DNA of 64,000 bases from Thuidium tamariscinum. Its lineage: Eukaryota; Streptophyta; Bryopsida; Hypnales; Thuidiaceae. A model generated the notes under the pieces. It had not been told where the DNA came from and did no database searches. It was given only the letters and a program-made list of their open reading frames with translations. The DNA is taken from the NCBI GenBank assembly GCA_947034885.2, contig OX344749.2, positions 43,615,682-43,679,681 on the forward strand, given 5' to 3'. Positions 1 to 11,369 of the stretch are shown piece by piece. How positions within the stretch are numbered: position 1 is the stretch's first letter; each line of letters begins with the position of its first letter. Made by a program: the position numbers and the translations under genes.

Positions 1-2
1 AC

Positions 3-697
3 AGGCAACGTCTTCTCCAAGGTTCTTCTTGGATAGACATTGATCAGTCAGTTGTTCCTGATATAATTAGACTTGAGTGTGAAATGGTACATCAGGAAGA
101 GAAAATACCTCTCGATGTGGGTTTGAATTGGTCTTTATCCACTATTCGACAGGAATTACGCATTGTACAGGGAGAAGACTTTCCTACAGACTTCAGTTTC
201 TACATTGTGGAGAACGGAATCCTAATTGAAAAGGTATAGCCTTTGTGAAATTTACAGTAGCACTCAAAATAGCATTTCCTTTTCTTACTAGCAAATGAAT
301 GTTTTCATTATTGCATAGAATTGCTTAAACTAGATTGGAGTAATGGACTACTGTCAGCATTACCTTAGGGTTGAGGAACTTCTTTATTCACATGCATGCA
401 GGCTACGTTTGTAGGCTACAAGGTCTTACATTAGCATACTCTGACTTTTGAAAACTGTAGGGAATAAAAGCTCACTCTTCGATATCATTGTTTATTACTT
501 CAAAACTTATGTCTTTAGTCCTCAACCATTGTCTTCAACTGTATATTTGTGTGCATATTAAAGTCCCTCTCAACATACAAATTAATAACTAATAAAGTGG
601 AGTACTCATGCAGGTCAGCTCACGGATGGAGGAAAGAAAAACAGTAGCTGAAGTCATTGCACCCAAGGTTCTTCGAATTGTATCTGAATCCCAATAG
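3..697 (+). CDS. 3' end of an unrecognised gene (two last exons)
   Basis: Two exons join in frame. Exon 3-233 is open from the window edge and ends GAAAAG|GTATAG. Exon 614-697 follows a TGCAG acceptor and ends in TAG at 695-697. Together they give about 104 C-terminal residues. The middle part (LNWSLSTIRQELRIVQGEDF, then a predicted beta-rich stretch ending ILIEKVSSR) has the rhythm of a small ubiquitin-like or doublecortin-like fold, but I cannot name the family. The gene start lies outside the window. It runs toward the minus-strand transposase-like pseudogene whose stop is at about 731, so the two are convergent with only about 30 bp between stops. No stop or frameshift is seen in this part, so it may be functional. 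The 380-bp intron is AT-rich. Confidence 0.6.
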
Positions 698-730
698 GTA
701 AGATCCACTCTCACCTCTTTATACTCTTCC

Positions 731-1330
731 CTAGTCACCTCCGTGACTTGTATTTGGCACCCAACGACTCCCTACTCGAGTGCATTTGGCCCGCCATACT
801 ACAACATGTTTTGCTGCACTAGAATTCACTGATGCCTCTCGTCTTCTTTGCACTCGTTCATCAGACTCTAGATTCCTTTCCTCCTCAAGTTCATGCTCTT
901 TGATGTAGAATCTGTGTTGCACAATCCTGTACCAATGCTCATAAGTTTGAAGGATGGGGCTTTTTTTGTGAAGAGAACCTCCATGTTGGGTGTGGCGGTG
1001 GTAAGCAACCTTTGCGGCATGGTGACTAAATTCCATACCTTGACATGACCATACAGAGAGCGAGCCATATCTTTCTACAAAGTATGGGCCATGCTTCACC
1101 AAGACGTGTTGGAGAAATAAAAAACAAGTTTAGTATGTACGTTTGAATCGAATTCCCTTCCTAGTCATTCAAGTCTCACAAGTAGTATTAGAATGTAGTA
1201 TATAGTACATCTAAGCTATTACATGCAGAAAAGAGCATTCAAATGGATCAAGATGTACGTACTATATAGTGAGTGACATGGTGCTCGCCAAAGTGCGTTA
1301 CGTATAGTTGGCCGAAGTTGTCCATAAGTC
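731..1330 (-). pseudogene. C-terminal fragment of a split transposase-like gene
   Basis: This is the far end of the minus-strand gene whose main part lies at 28605-33005. Reading leftward from the duplicated target site (1330-1320), the frame continues through FGEHHVTHYI to about 1263, where a GTACGT donor follows. A second coding stretch begins at about 1108 (HVLVKHGPYFVERYG) and runs to a stop at 731, including TQHGGSLHKKSPILQ and a charged tail with several arginines. The acceptor expected at 1109-1110 reads AA instead of AG, a likely inactivating G-to-A change. The pattern GE.HVT.Y(I/M)HVLV is one I recall from large transposase-like proteins scattered through animals and plants; this is recollection, not a search. 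The gene was cut by the 27-kb element that begins at 1331. Confidence 0.65.
1320..1330. repeat. Left target-site duplication of the 27-kb element
   Basis: GTCCATAAGTC occurs here and again in the same orientation at 28605-28615, directly outside the two terminal inverted repeats. The length (11 bp) suits Mutator-like elements, which duplicate 8-11 bp. Keeping one copy and deleting the element restores an open frame in the disrupted minus-strand gene. Confidence 0.85.
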
Positions 1331-1571
1331 AACGTTGCTAGGAAGGGAGCGGTGAGCGGTGAGCGGTGAGCAGGGAGTAGGGATTAGTGAGCGGGGACGA
1401 AGAATAATGAAAGAAAAATTGAAAAAATAGTTAGAATTCTTAAGAAAATTGCAAAGAAGAAGAAAAAAAAGTAGATGAATTTTTGTAAGAAGTTAGATGA
1501 AATGACACAAAAGTGGATGAAAAAAGTGGATGAAAAAAGTGGATCATTCATGAAAGCAGATGACAGTGGAT
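1331..1571 (+). repeat. Left terminal inverted repeat of the 27-kb element
   Basis: From 1391 to 1571 this is almost identical to the reverse complement of 28393-28584; the shared core starts GGGACGAAGAATAATG and ends AGCAGATGACAGTG. The outer 60 bp are less alike: the left side carries four copies of a GAGCGGT heptamer (about 1350-1372) that the right side lacks. The inner half contains repeats of AAAGTGGATGAAA, the right TIR having one extra 15-bp unit. Such subterminal repeats are candidate transposase-binding sites. Confidence 0.85.
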
Positions 1572-3339
1572 TTTTACTCTACGAATGACTGTACAGAAAG
1601 GATAGGGTGAAAATAAGCTCCAATTATATCATAAGGAAATTTTTTACATTGCGGGATGAGGCCTCTTTGAAAAGGACAATTTTTATCCCGTACTTCCATC
1701 CATATTGACATCATGATGTTTAGGAAGGTACATGTTTTTTACTATGGTAAATAATGAGGCATTAGGTACTTCTTGTAATTCAAATATTAAGGACATTGAA
1801 GGATTCATTGAATTGGAGAAGGAAAAAATTTGTGCAATTAGAAGACGAAGGGCTCATGCGTTTTTATTACTATTCGAGACTTTTTTTAAAAATAAGATCA
1901 TTTTTAATACATGCTCATGATGTTTGCACTATGCAATGCCTCTTATTGGACACTAGAATAATAGGTACTTTTGGTCATTCAAGTCCTTTGTACTAGAAGT
2001 GAATTTTTTACATTGAGAAGTTCAGAAGTACTTGATGATATTCACAGAAGGTAGTGACAAATATTTTGTACTTAGGCTATCAACTCTAGCCTCCAATAAA
2101 TAGCTTTGCATGTGAATTTGTAAGGGCCTCATTCAAGCTTAAAAATTCATCTTATGACATAGTCGTACTGAACTTAGTATTTTTGATACCTTACAAATAT
2201 TTCTATATAGATGTTGAAGATCCTATAACCGTGGAAATACGTAGAAGTCTTAAAAGGCCGGGAATGTAGGGGACGTATTTTCAATTTGTGCATCCCTCTA
2301 ATTCCAATCACGCAAAAAAACTTTTTTTCATTTAGTGTACTTCTTGCACACTACATTGGGGCATGTTATGAAATTTGACTCCCAACTTTGCGAAGGATAA
2401 AGTTTATTTGCAGTTCATTTTAAATACGACCACCGACAGCTTTGTTGTCCTTTACCGCTTACATATGCTTGATTAAACCTTAGGGTATAGAGAAGGGCGT
2501 TTAGGGTAGCCAAATCAATGAATGGTTAATATTACTTGTTCTGAAAGTGTGAGCACAGTAATGAACAATTGTCCATCATTTCGGGACGTCATTAGTTAAG
2601 ATACATTTTAAATGAAGTAGGACTTCTACTTTGCATACAGCTCATTTAATGTTCTAGTATTATTGGGGTGTACTCGCTAACTAAGCTAAACATTGCATAT
2701 GGGAAGGGACACGAGCTAGTCGTCCCCAAGCTCCACTAGAACATATCGAAATTGCCTACAAAACATGAAATTCAGAGTTGGCGTGTAACATTGTGCTAAA
2801 GAAGTCTACTGAAGAACAAGTCACACTGTGGAGTGAGTAAGAAGTTTCATCAATTTCCATCAAATTGGTTGAAAGCACAAGGGGATCCTATTGTGGGTCA
2901 GCCTGAACCTCCATTCCTTAGATGCAAAGGAAAACCTTAAACTTTGAAGAGCCCAAACATGCTCTACTTCCATAGCCATGCACCTCTCACTGGAGAAAAC
3001 TCCATATAAGTCGAAGCCCTAACTGTAATGTCAGACTCAACCCACTGAGTAATTGTCAGCATAATTACGTGGACTTCTCAATACATGAGCACGTACATCC
3101 CAATAACCTCTTGCTCGCTAGAGTCATCATCATCAGCTGTAGAAGCCACAGAACGCCTAAGAATCCATAAAAGAAAAGAAAAAAATTGCAAGTGGATGTT
3201 AGACATCATAGAGTGTGGATTCATTCTAAGTGGTAGCCCGATGATGACGTTTGTCCAACTATGAATCGAGTGGCCTGAAATTTGTGGCAGTGACTCTCGA
3301 ATTGGATTCATAAATTAATATCAGGATGTAAGGAATGTT
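1572..3339. other. Non-coding interior of the element, left side
   Basis: AT-rich DNA with only short open frames (for example around 1732-1996 and 3078-3311) that show no splice context, no recognisable motif and no homology within the window. It separates the left TIR from the first decayed units of the tandem array. Confidence 0.5.
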
Positions 3340-4080
3340 GCAGGTCTTAGGAGAGGTTTAGGGTCCTTTCTCCCACGCCATTCCTATGCTCTGGTTTTAA
3401 AATCAGTGTGTGTCGATGCCCCAGTGCGGGTTCTGCGATACATGAGCTCCGACCCTCTTAGTGCATATGGTCGGTTTTGGGCGTCTCTAATTCCAAATTT
3501 GGATATTCAATTGATTACAATACGACACAAATGTCGTAGATGGAGTTGAGGGTGGAAGGCCCTCCCTTATTCTGTTGGTCTTAGGATTGAGATGTGTATG
3601 ATGTGACAATTTGCATCGCATGGCAAAAACCACCTTCCTGGACGTCAGTGCCAACAAGGGTCCTGCGCTACTATGTCCAAGATTTTATCCTATATCAATA
3701 GCAGTCTGAAATGAAAGCCACAGTAGGAGCGTCAGGGTTAGGGGGCCCTCCTTGCACCCCATTTTTCAAGTGTGGGAATGGATCGTGGGTTAACATGGTG
3801 TTAATGTGTTAGTCCCTCAATGTATAGACTTCCCTCCTAAGGCTGCTCGGTGCATGGAAGGTTCTTGGGGAGGCCAAGGCTAAGCACCACTGTTTCTAAT
3901 TGTTGATCGTATATCGTAACCTATGAGATATGAATGCCACACATGGATGCACAGGAGTAAGAGGCGCACTCCCTCACCCCATTCATTTCAAATGAAACGT
4001 GGTGTCAATGGCGCGAGGATGTGTGTCGCGAAATGAATTCATTGCCTTTTCCAAGGAAAGAGGGTCCCCTTCGAGCGTCC
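3340..4080 (+). repeat. Degenerate edge of the 235-bp tandem array (about three units)
   Basis: Recognisable pieces of the unit recur at roughly the right spacing: GTGTGTGTCGATGCC near 3405 lines up with GAGACGATGCCG near 4130, about three periods away. CCAAGGCTAAGCACC...TTTCTAATT near 3875 corresponds to the CCTTGGCCGAACCACC...TTTTTAATT segment of the consensus. Similarity is weak and gapped. Decay toward the edge is typical of arrays homogenised from within. Confidence 0.5.
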
Positions 4081-5306
4081 GGGTCAAGCGCCAGTCTGAA
4101 CGTGATTCACATTCATATCGACAGAAGTGTGAGACGATGCCGTGGTGGTTGTGTCTCGGGTAGTGGCTTTTGCCAAAGCATCTCCAATTTTTTTTAAATT
4201 TCTTTTTCAGGGGTCTGGATGCGGAGTGCGTAATGTGCGAATTGTATCAATCATGGATGCATAGACTGCCCCCCTCCTTCAAGGGTCTCAGCACCAAGAG
4301 GATCCCCAAAGGGGATGGGGTCATGCGCCCGTATGAACGAGAATTACCTTCATATCGACACACACTTGTGTCCATGCCGCGGCTTGGGGTGGCTGGGGTG
4401 GTGGCCGTGGCCGATCCACCCCCATTTTTTTTAATTCTTTCTCAGGGGTTCCAAATGTCGGGTGCGCAATGTGCGAGTTGCAACGAGCATAGATGCATAG
4501 ACTGCCCCCCTCCCTCAGGGGTCTCAACACCGAGAGGATCCCCAATGGGGACGGGGTCATGCGCCAGTACAAACTAGAATCACATTCATATCAACACAAG
4601 TGTGTGTCAATGCCGCGGTGGTTGTGGCTGGGGTGGTGGCTAAGGCCGAACCACCCCCATTTTTTTTAATTTTTATTCAGGGGTCTGGATGTCGAGAGCA
4701 CAATGTGCGAGCTGTATCGAGCTTAGATGCATAGACTGCCCCCCTCCCTCAGGGGTCTCAGCACCAAGAGCATTCCCAATGGGGACGGGGTAATGCGCCA
4801 GTACAAACTAGAATCACATTCATATCGACACAAGTGTGTGTCGATGCCGCTGTGGTTGTGGCTGGGGTGGTGGCTAAGGCCGAACCACCCCCATTTTTTT
4901 TAATTCCTTGTCAGGGTTCTGGAATGTCGGGTGCGCAATGTGCGAGTTATATCGAGCTTAGATGCATAGACTGCCCCCCCTCGGGGTCTCAACACCACGA
5001 GGATCCCCAATGGGGACCGGGTCATGCGCCAGTACGAACTCGAATCACATTCATATCGACACAAGTGTGTGTCGATGCCGCGGTGATGGGTGGCTGGGGT
5101 GGTGGCCTTGGCCGAACCACCCCCATTTTTTTTTCAGGGGTCTGGATGTCGAGTGCGCAATGTGCGAGTCGTATCGAGCTTAGATGCATAGACTGCCCAG
5201 CTACTCGGGGGCTCTCGGCACGGAGAGGGTCCTCAGTGAGGTCGGGGCCATGTGCCAGTACGAACTCGAATCACATTCATATCGACACAGGTGTGTGTCG
5301 ATGCCG
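4081..5306 (+). repeat. 235-bp tandem repeat array, segment 1 (about 5 units)
   Basis: The landmark CAGGGGTCTGGATG or CAGGGGTTCCAAATG recurs near 4207, 4440, 4677, 4912 and 5134, a period of about 222-236 bp. Each unit contains AATGTGCGAGTTGTATCGAG, TTAGATGCATAGACTGCCCC, a CTCGGCACCGAG palindrome, CATGCGCCAGTACGAACT, a hairpin with arms ATCGACACA and TGTGTCGAT, then CCCCCATTTTTTTT and a pyrimidine tract ending in CAG. The segment stops at TGCCG, duplicated at 8950, where an LTR unit is inserted. Open frames across the units are a by-product of their GC-rich, stop-poor sequence; the period is not a multiple of three. Confidence 0.9.
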
Positions 5307-5639
5307 TGTGGGCGCTTCATTCCCACCCTTGGAATTAAGCGATCACAACCAGGCTCTAACGATCCTACTACCTACGGGTGTCTAAGCGTCAATCCATTGT
5401 GCCTTCCAAGCAATGAATCTTTTTTACTATCCTACCTAGGGTTGGTTTCGTTCCCTTATCCTACTTTTAATTGTCGCTTACTCTATGTGTTTCGTTCTCT
5501 TGTCGTACTTTTACGTGTTTGGGTTTGTTTAGCCCACTTTACTTATGGTATTTCTTACCCCGTCCCTACATCTTCGTACTATTATCCTATTCTATGTATT
5601 TGTCTTGGTTTTAATCTATTCTTCGTATTTGTGTTCTTT

Positions 5640-6010
5640 TGCCCTACTCCACGTATTCGTCTTGGTTTTAGTCTACGTATTTTAATTGAGTACCTCTACT
5701 CTACGTATTGGTATTGTTCTATTTCTACTTTACGTATTTTAATTGAGTACCCCTCTACCCTACGTATTGATATTGTTCTACCTCTACTTTACGTATTTTA
5801 ATTGAATACCCCTCTACTCTACGTATTGGTATTGTTCTACTTCTACTTTACGTATTTTAATTGAGTACCTCTACTCTACCTATTGGTATTGTTCTACCTC
5901 TACTTTACGTATTTTAATTGAGTACCTCTACTCTACGTATTGATATTGTTCTACCTCTACTTTTCGTATTTTTAATTGAGGACCCCTCTACTCTACGTAT
6001 TTGTCTTCAC
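5640..6010. repeat. Minisatellite, 57-59-bp units (about 6 copies) inside the LTR
   Basis: The block TACGTATTG(G/A)TATTGTTCTAC recurs near 5702, 5761, 5820, 5877 and 5934, each copy followed by TACTTTACGTATTTTAATTGAG. On the minus strand it lies between the leader exon donor and the LTR end. The related LTRs have only a short AGAATAGAATAGA stretch there, so this is a local expansion. Confidence 0.8.
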
Positions 6011-6190
6011 TTCATTCCATTCTATGTATTGGTATTCCTTCTCCTTCTTTCTATTCTAGTTGTGGTTATCTTCCTATTTGTATTTGCTAATTGCCGGACC
6101 TTAATCCTACTTGGGATGTTGACCTTTTCCTACTAATTAACCCCTACTTGCATTTAACAAATTAAATCAAAGGAAGGTCTAGAGGCCCAC

Positions 6191-6238
6191 CTCCGTTCCG
6201 TGGATCCGGTCCTCTTCACTCCACGCCACGTCCATCAT
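6191..6238 (-). CDS. Putative leader exon of the giant LTR (16 codons, ends at a splice donor)
   Basis: On the minus strand two ATGs in tandem start MMDVAWSEEDRIHGTE, and the frame runs into GAG|GTGGGC at 6191/6190. If not spliced, it ends at TAG four codons later. The two plus-orientation LTRs have a comparable short acidic ORF at the corresponding place that also ends GAG|GT. The shared position and phase suggest a leader exon that splices from the 5' LTR into the body of the parental element. The sequences themselves are not alike, so this call rests on position. Confidence 0.35.
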
Positions 6239-6349
6239 TGCTATGTCTTGGCCCCGGCTCTTTTAATTATCCCTCTCCGGGTGCTTCTTACAATTAAGTC
6301 TTTTTTGCAATGGCTCCTAGCTCCACTAATTCCTATTCTATCCCCTTAA

Positions 6350-6537
6350 CTACCTAATTTCTATATTTTCCCCACACTACCTAACTTCTATATTTTCCCC
6401 TACACTACCTAATTTCTATGTTTTCCCCTAAACTACCTAATTTCTATGTTTTCCCCTAAACTACCTAATTACCATATTTTCCCCTAAACTACCCAATTAC
6501 CATATTTTCCCCTAAACTACCCAATTACCATTTTTCC
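6350..6537. repeat. Minisatellite, 28-bp units (about 7 copies)
   Basis: Tandem copies of CTACCTAATTTCTATGTTTT followed by CCCCTAAA, with small changes between units (ATTACCATA in later copies). It sits next to the GC-rich block at 6541-6780. Confidence 0.85.
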
Positions 6538-6540
6538 CAA

Positions 6541-6780
6541 CTGCTGCAACCTCCTCCCCTTTGCTGCGGCCCTCCCTCCCTTGCTGCGGCCCCCCCCCCG
6601 ATACCCGGCCCCCCTTATACCCACGCGGACCCTCTGATACCCGGCCCCCCCTTATACCCAAGCGGACCCCCTGCGGGGCTTGCTCCGACGGGGCTGGCTC
6701 TGCGGGCTGGCTCCGGTGGCTGGCCTGAACTGGGGCTGGCTCGGGGCTGGGGCTGGCTCCGGACTTATGTTGGACCCTGT
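6541..6780. repeat. GC-rich short-repeat block of the giant LTR
   Basis: Imperfect repeats of GATACCCGGCCCCCCTTATA and of GGCTGGCTC(T/C)GGG-type motifs. In the minus-oriented LTR this lies between the TATA box (about 7550) and the leader ORF, the same position as the GC-rich blocks at 11938-12262 and 24830-25085 in the other LTRs. It would therefore be in the transcribed leader. Confidence 0.7.
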
Positions 6781-7545
6781 TTTTTAACACCTAATGTAAT
6801 GCTAAAGTGTATTCTAAGTGGTTGGGTGGGCACTAGTTGCTCCTAAACTATGTGAGGACTTGCTTACTAAGTTGTTGAAAGCTAAACGTTGGGTTAATTT
6901 CCAAGGTGTTGGAAACTAAACATTGTTGCTATTGTGAAGGGACTTGCATTTGACACCCCGCTAAGACTTAGGGGGTTCAAAGCTTCGCCGTGAGAATGTA
7001 TTTTTGACACTTGAATAAGACTTCTAATTGCCTAGAGACTTGGGGGGGCCATAGCTCCACCATCCCTCATGGGACCAATCTATTCCCGTGGACAAGAGAA
7101 GGGGGAGAAAAGAGGGACTTCCTATTTACAAATGCTAAGTGTTTAGAGGAAGGTCAAGGCTCCGCCGTCCCTCATGGGAATAGATTAGCCTTATGCACAA
7201 GAAGAGGGGGGGAGGAGGTAGGTACAAATTGCAAGCATACTCTCTAAGTCACCTCCCAAGTCACCCCTCGGTTCCTCACTAGTCTCTCCCACAACAACTT
7301 TCACTTGTTTCACAATACAAAAGGTGTACCATCATCAATTAACAAAAGTTCCCACAAGACTTAGGGGGGTCTCAAGTCCCCAAGTAAAAACCACAAGAGC
7401 CAAGGGTGCAACAACCCCAAAACTATCAAAGGCTCCTTTGGCATCAAAAGCCAAAGGAAATCCGGCATAACCCGGGCTCAATAGTGCTCCTCCCTTAAAT
7501 GGGTAGGAGTTGAGAGAGAGAGAGAATGAGAGGAGAATGCCGCCC

Positions 7546-7553
7546 CTTTTATA
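7546..7553 (-). promoter_or_regulatory. Putative LTR TATA box
   Basis: On the minus strand the context is GGGTATAAAAGGGGCGG, close to the GGGTATATAAGGGCCC context of the other two giant LTRs. It lies about 1.4 kb from the LTR start, which would make U3 about 1.4 kb long. Confidence 0.6.
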
Positions 7554-8949
7554 CCCAAAAGGGAGCAACACCCCCCCCCTTAATCTACTAAGAATAACTA
7601 GATGAGGGAATTTAGGAAGTCCGTACATGTTTACCCATCCCAAATCTAATTATCCACCTAAAATCTACACAATTTGAATTGAGAAATTCAAATCTTACCT
7701 AACCTTACAAGAACTTGCAAACCGTCTAATTTATCTTCCCCAAAATCTACAAGTTCTCACATGGGAGAAGTTCCCATGTGTTCCCACCTACTTAATTTGA
7801 AATTACTTACACCAAAGCACATGAGCCACCTCCACTAATTTTTTGAGGTGGTACTTGCTCCCACATGTGCCCGAAGTTCCCCACATGTTCCCTACGCGTT
7901 CCCCACGGCTAATGGGGCCCAAACTCCCCAAAAATGCATTGGGGGGCCTAAAACCCCCATTTCTTCTCCATGTGCTGTCCCCAAAAGGCTAACTTTTGGA
8001 GTTTAGCTCCAAATGGCAAACAGATTGCGCCATTGGCTCCAGAAGGCCATAATTAGCCTAAGGGGAATCCTTAACCCCTTAAGCTATGTCCAAATTCCCA
8101 AGGAATCTTAGTGTAAGCTGGGATCAAAGTTGGGATAAATTCCCAACTTTTGGAGTTTAGCAATTTTGGACCCCAAACCTTCACCAATCTTCCAAGTAGG
8201 TGGAAGGGGATAGGAATAGACCCAAGATAGGCTCCGTTCCGATGTCGTATGGCCCCGATACACCAGTCAACCGCCGCTTTCGTCATTTAATTTGTCAGTT
8301 GGGGAGGAATGTCGCCGATTCGGGATCTTCTGACTATCATTTTGTCTTGAAACTTGGAGAAGCGCTCCGTTGGTGTGAGACCGCCTCGCCGGATTTTTAG
8401 TGGGATTTTACCGCACTTTGGGATATTCTTTCGAATTCCCATCCAAAGTCCACCGCGGTTGACCGTCTGGGAAAATGTCCAAACAATGTCGGAAAATTCC
8501 CAAACTTTAGAGGGGACAACCCATGGGATCCCCCCACTCGGATGCAAATCTGCATCCCTCCTGCGTGCTCCTAGAATTAGTAAATTGCCCGGTACCTACA
8601 TTTCAAGGTTAGTATTTTATCCATATTCTCTTCGATGCTATGGGGAGTGGGGGATTCCTCCTAGACCCCCCTATGAGGACTTCCTAGCCTAGGCAGGGCC
8701 TTTTTAGGCTTCTTACCCTAATCCTGCATGTCTCTATCAATTTGGCGTCTATTTAGCTAAGACTAGGCCCGTTTTGGATGTAAACTATCCTAAATCCCAC
8801 CTAATGACCAAATGGCACATTGGTATGTGTAATGCCAATATAGGTTTAATGCCCTTTTGTGGGTGTTATGAGCCCAAATACGCCTTAGTTTGTATAGGAA
8901 TTGTGAAAAAAGAACTTGTGAGTCCCCGGTGACGAATCGGAGACTCACA

Positions 8950-9564
8950 TGCCGCAGCTTGGGGTGCCTGGGGTGGCTGGATTTGCCGACCCCTCCATTT
9001 TTTTATTTTCTTTCTCAAGGGTTCCAGATGTGGAGTGCGCAATGTGCGAGTTGTATCGAGCTTAGATGCATAGGCTGCCCCCTCCCTCCGGGGTCTCGGC
9101 ACCGACAGGATGCCCAGTGAGGCTGGGGCCATGCGCCAGTATGAACTGGAATCACATTCATATGAACAGAAGTGTGTGTCGATGCCGCAGTGGTGGGAGG
9201 CTGGAGTGGTGGCATAGGCCGATCCACCCCCATTGTTTATCTTTTCTTTCTCAAGGTTTCCAAATGTCGGGTGCGCAATGTGCGAGTTGTATTGAGCTTA
9301 GATGCATAGACTGCCCTCCTCCCTCAAGGGTCTCAGGACCGAGAGGGTCCCCAGTGAGAACCGGGCCATGCGCCAGTACGAACCAGAAACACATTCATAT
9401 CAACACAAGTGTGTGTCGATGCCGCGGCTTGGGGTAGATGCCTTGGCCGCCCCTCCATTTTTTTTAATTTCTTTCTCAGGGGTTCCAGATGTCGGGTGCG
9501 CAATGTGCGAGTTGTATCGAGCATAGATGCATAGACTACCCCCTTCCTTGGAGGGTCTCGGCAC
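8950..9564 (+). repeat. 235-bp tandem repeat array, segment 2 (about 2.6 units)
   Basis: It starts with the duplicated TGCCG and continues the unit interrupted at 5306. It ends with GGCAC inside the CTCGGCAC|CGAG palindrome, where the next LTR is inserted. Landmarks (TTCCAGATGTGGAGTGCGC, CATTCATAT.GACA.AAGTG) are as in segment 1. Confidence 0.9.
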
Positions 9565-10253
9565 TGTGAGCCCTCGAGATGGCACTCAGGACTCTGGGTC
9601 CATTTTTCGCGATTAAATGGCGAAAATTAGTCAAAATATTCAAGAAAAAGACATAAAAAGAGTGTTAAGGGAGTTTTGGTGTCAGTCTATGCCAAAATGG
9701 TGGAAAACCAACTTAGATGGTGGAAAATTCCTATTACTAGAAATTGGAATCATTCTAAGTCTCCAAAGCAAATTTATGTGAAGAATTAGTAATTCCGAGA
9801 GAAATAAGGAATAGAGAGTTAGTCAGTCCTAGCGAATGTCTATGCAAAGTCAACCTTTTAAGGATGCACACGACATACTGACTAAGCTAAAAGAGTCTAC
9901 TACAAACGTGGGAGAGTTACCAGGGCTTAAGTTCAATTTTGGAACAAATTGGATTTAAAGGTAAAACCACTACAATGAATTTGGAGAATTTGAACTTCAC
10001 GAGACAAAAGATGGAGGATTGGAGATTGAAGACTACAGAGAGGTGTTCTAAGGGTAGGAGCATGCCAGGAGCGAACAAGAATCAAACAATTGTTCAAGAT
10101 TCCCGGGCATCGGGAATTAAATTGTCCAATTGGGCAAAGTAATTCCAAATTGCTAAAATTAGAAAGGTGCAAGGTTGCGTAGGACTTACACCTAAAATCT
10201 AGGAGTGCCCTAGATGTTATCCAATTTATTTTGGATTTTTCCGAAATTCCACG

Positions 10254-10273
10254 TTGACTCCATGGGAAGTCAA
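10254..10273. promoter_or_regulatory. Inverted pair of W-box cores in the LTR U3
   Basis: TTGACTCCATGGGAAGTCAA is a near-perfect palindrome holding two head-to-head TTGAC(T) cores, the binding core of plant WRKY factors. It is identical in the second LTR copy (23204-23223). More single TTGAC/GTCAA cores lie within the same U3 (near 9840, 10374, 10460, 10592 and 10760). A stress-responsive promoter is an inference. Confidence 0.45.
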
Positions 10274-11128
10274 CCGCACATAGAAATGTTCGTAAAATCA
10301 AAGAAATTACATATGATGCGGTAAAATCTCACTAAAAATTAGGATAGGTTTTTGTGTGTTTAATAAGCGCCCGGTCAAGTTTGAAGACATTCCGACATTC
10401 CTAACTACCAAAACCGGCATCAACATCGAAATTCACTGGAAGTTACAAGTTGGCGACGGGTTGACCGGCGTATCAGGAGCAAATGATGTCCGATTGTCGC
10501 AAATAAGGAGTCATTCCTTACTCTCACGGACATTCCTAACAACCCTAGCCTGACAGATTCATCAAAATGCGCAAATCCTAAAAGTTAAATTTTTGACTTT
10601 TAATTGGAGTTACCGTAATTCCAATTTGGGCGCGCAAATGGCCTAGGAGTGAGGGGTAAGGGGTCCCTTAGGCTAATTGGGGTCTTCTGAAGACAATGGC
10701 GCAGACGGTTTTCCATTTCAAGTTGTTCCCTAAAAGATAGAGAGGGTCAGCTCTTAGTTTGACTTTTTAATCGTTAATTGCGGTTAATTAGAAGTGATTT
10801 TGGAAATATCTCTTGGAAAATCAAAGATTGGATTTGGTCAAGATCTCTTTCTTGCGTAAAAAGCCATCTTTGGGCTAAAGAAAGACAATTTTTGAAATGA
10901 CTTTGGATTAATTCGCAAAATATCTAGGTAGATTAGGGTTAATTCCAAAATATTTTTGGGTTAAGATCTTGGATTTGATTTGGCCAAGATTTCTTTGACA
11001 AAATGGGGATGTTTTTAGAAATTTCCACCATTAAAAAACTAATATTTTGGAATTACACTAGGGTAGTTTAGGGTAGGAAGTAACAAAGTGTTTTCACCGG
11101 CAATTACCGAGAGGGGCCCGGCCACGGG

Positions 11129-11136
11129 TATATAAG
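11129..11136 (+). promoter_or_regulatory. TATA box of the giant LTR
   Basis: TATATAAG sits in CCACGGGTATATAAGGGCCC. The second copy has the same context at 24078-24085. Transcription would be expected to start about 30 bp downstream, near CAGTACCCTTATT. Confidence 0.65.
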
Positions 11137-11369
11137 GGCCCCCCTCAAGGTTGCCAGTACCCTTATTTCTCGCACCGACACTTTGTTATTTCACTTAAGT
11201 GCTACCGGCGTGGCTGGAGCACTACTTGGACCAACGACTTGGCCAAGTTTTTATGTATTTTGTTGGAATTTGAAGGCTTAGGGCCCCTTCAAGTGACTTT
11301 TAGTTTGTATTTGAGGATAATCTTCAATCTTTTTTTGGCTAATTGAAGTGGAAATTTCAAGTGTGAAGC

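Larger units (their letters stand above)
5307..8949 (-). mobile_element. Solo giant LTR (3.64 kb), minus orientation
   Basis: It begins TGTGGGCG and ends GACTCACA, and is flanked on both sides by TGCCG (5302-5306 and 8950-8954), so array segments 1 and 2 become continuous when it is removed. On the minus strand its end, GGGTGG...GCGCCCACA, resembles the end of the 9565-13837 unit (GGGTGG...GCGCTCACA), and the inner layout matches: TATA box about 1.4 kb from the start, a GC-rich minisatellite, a short leader ORF and a splice donor. No gag or pol frame is present and there is no second LTR, so it is read as a solo LTR left by recombination, or as a large non-coding element with TG/CA ends. Confidence 0.75.

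Noticed and set aside
4170-5801. Several overlapping open frames of 70-205 codons in the tandem arrays (also at 8866-9585, 13833-14962, 15526-16149 and 21555-22338)
   Set aside because: They follow the GC-rich, stop-poor repeat units on both strands, change frame with each unit because the period is not a multiple of three, and have no independent coding evidence.
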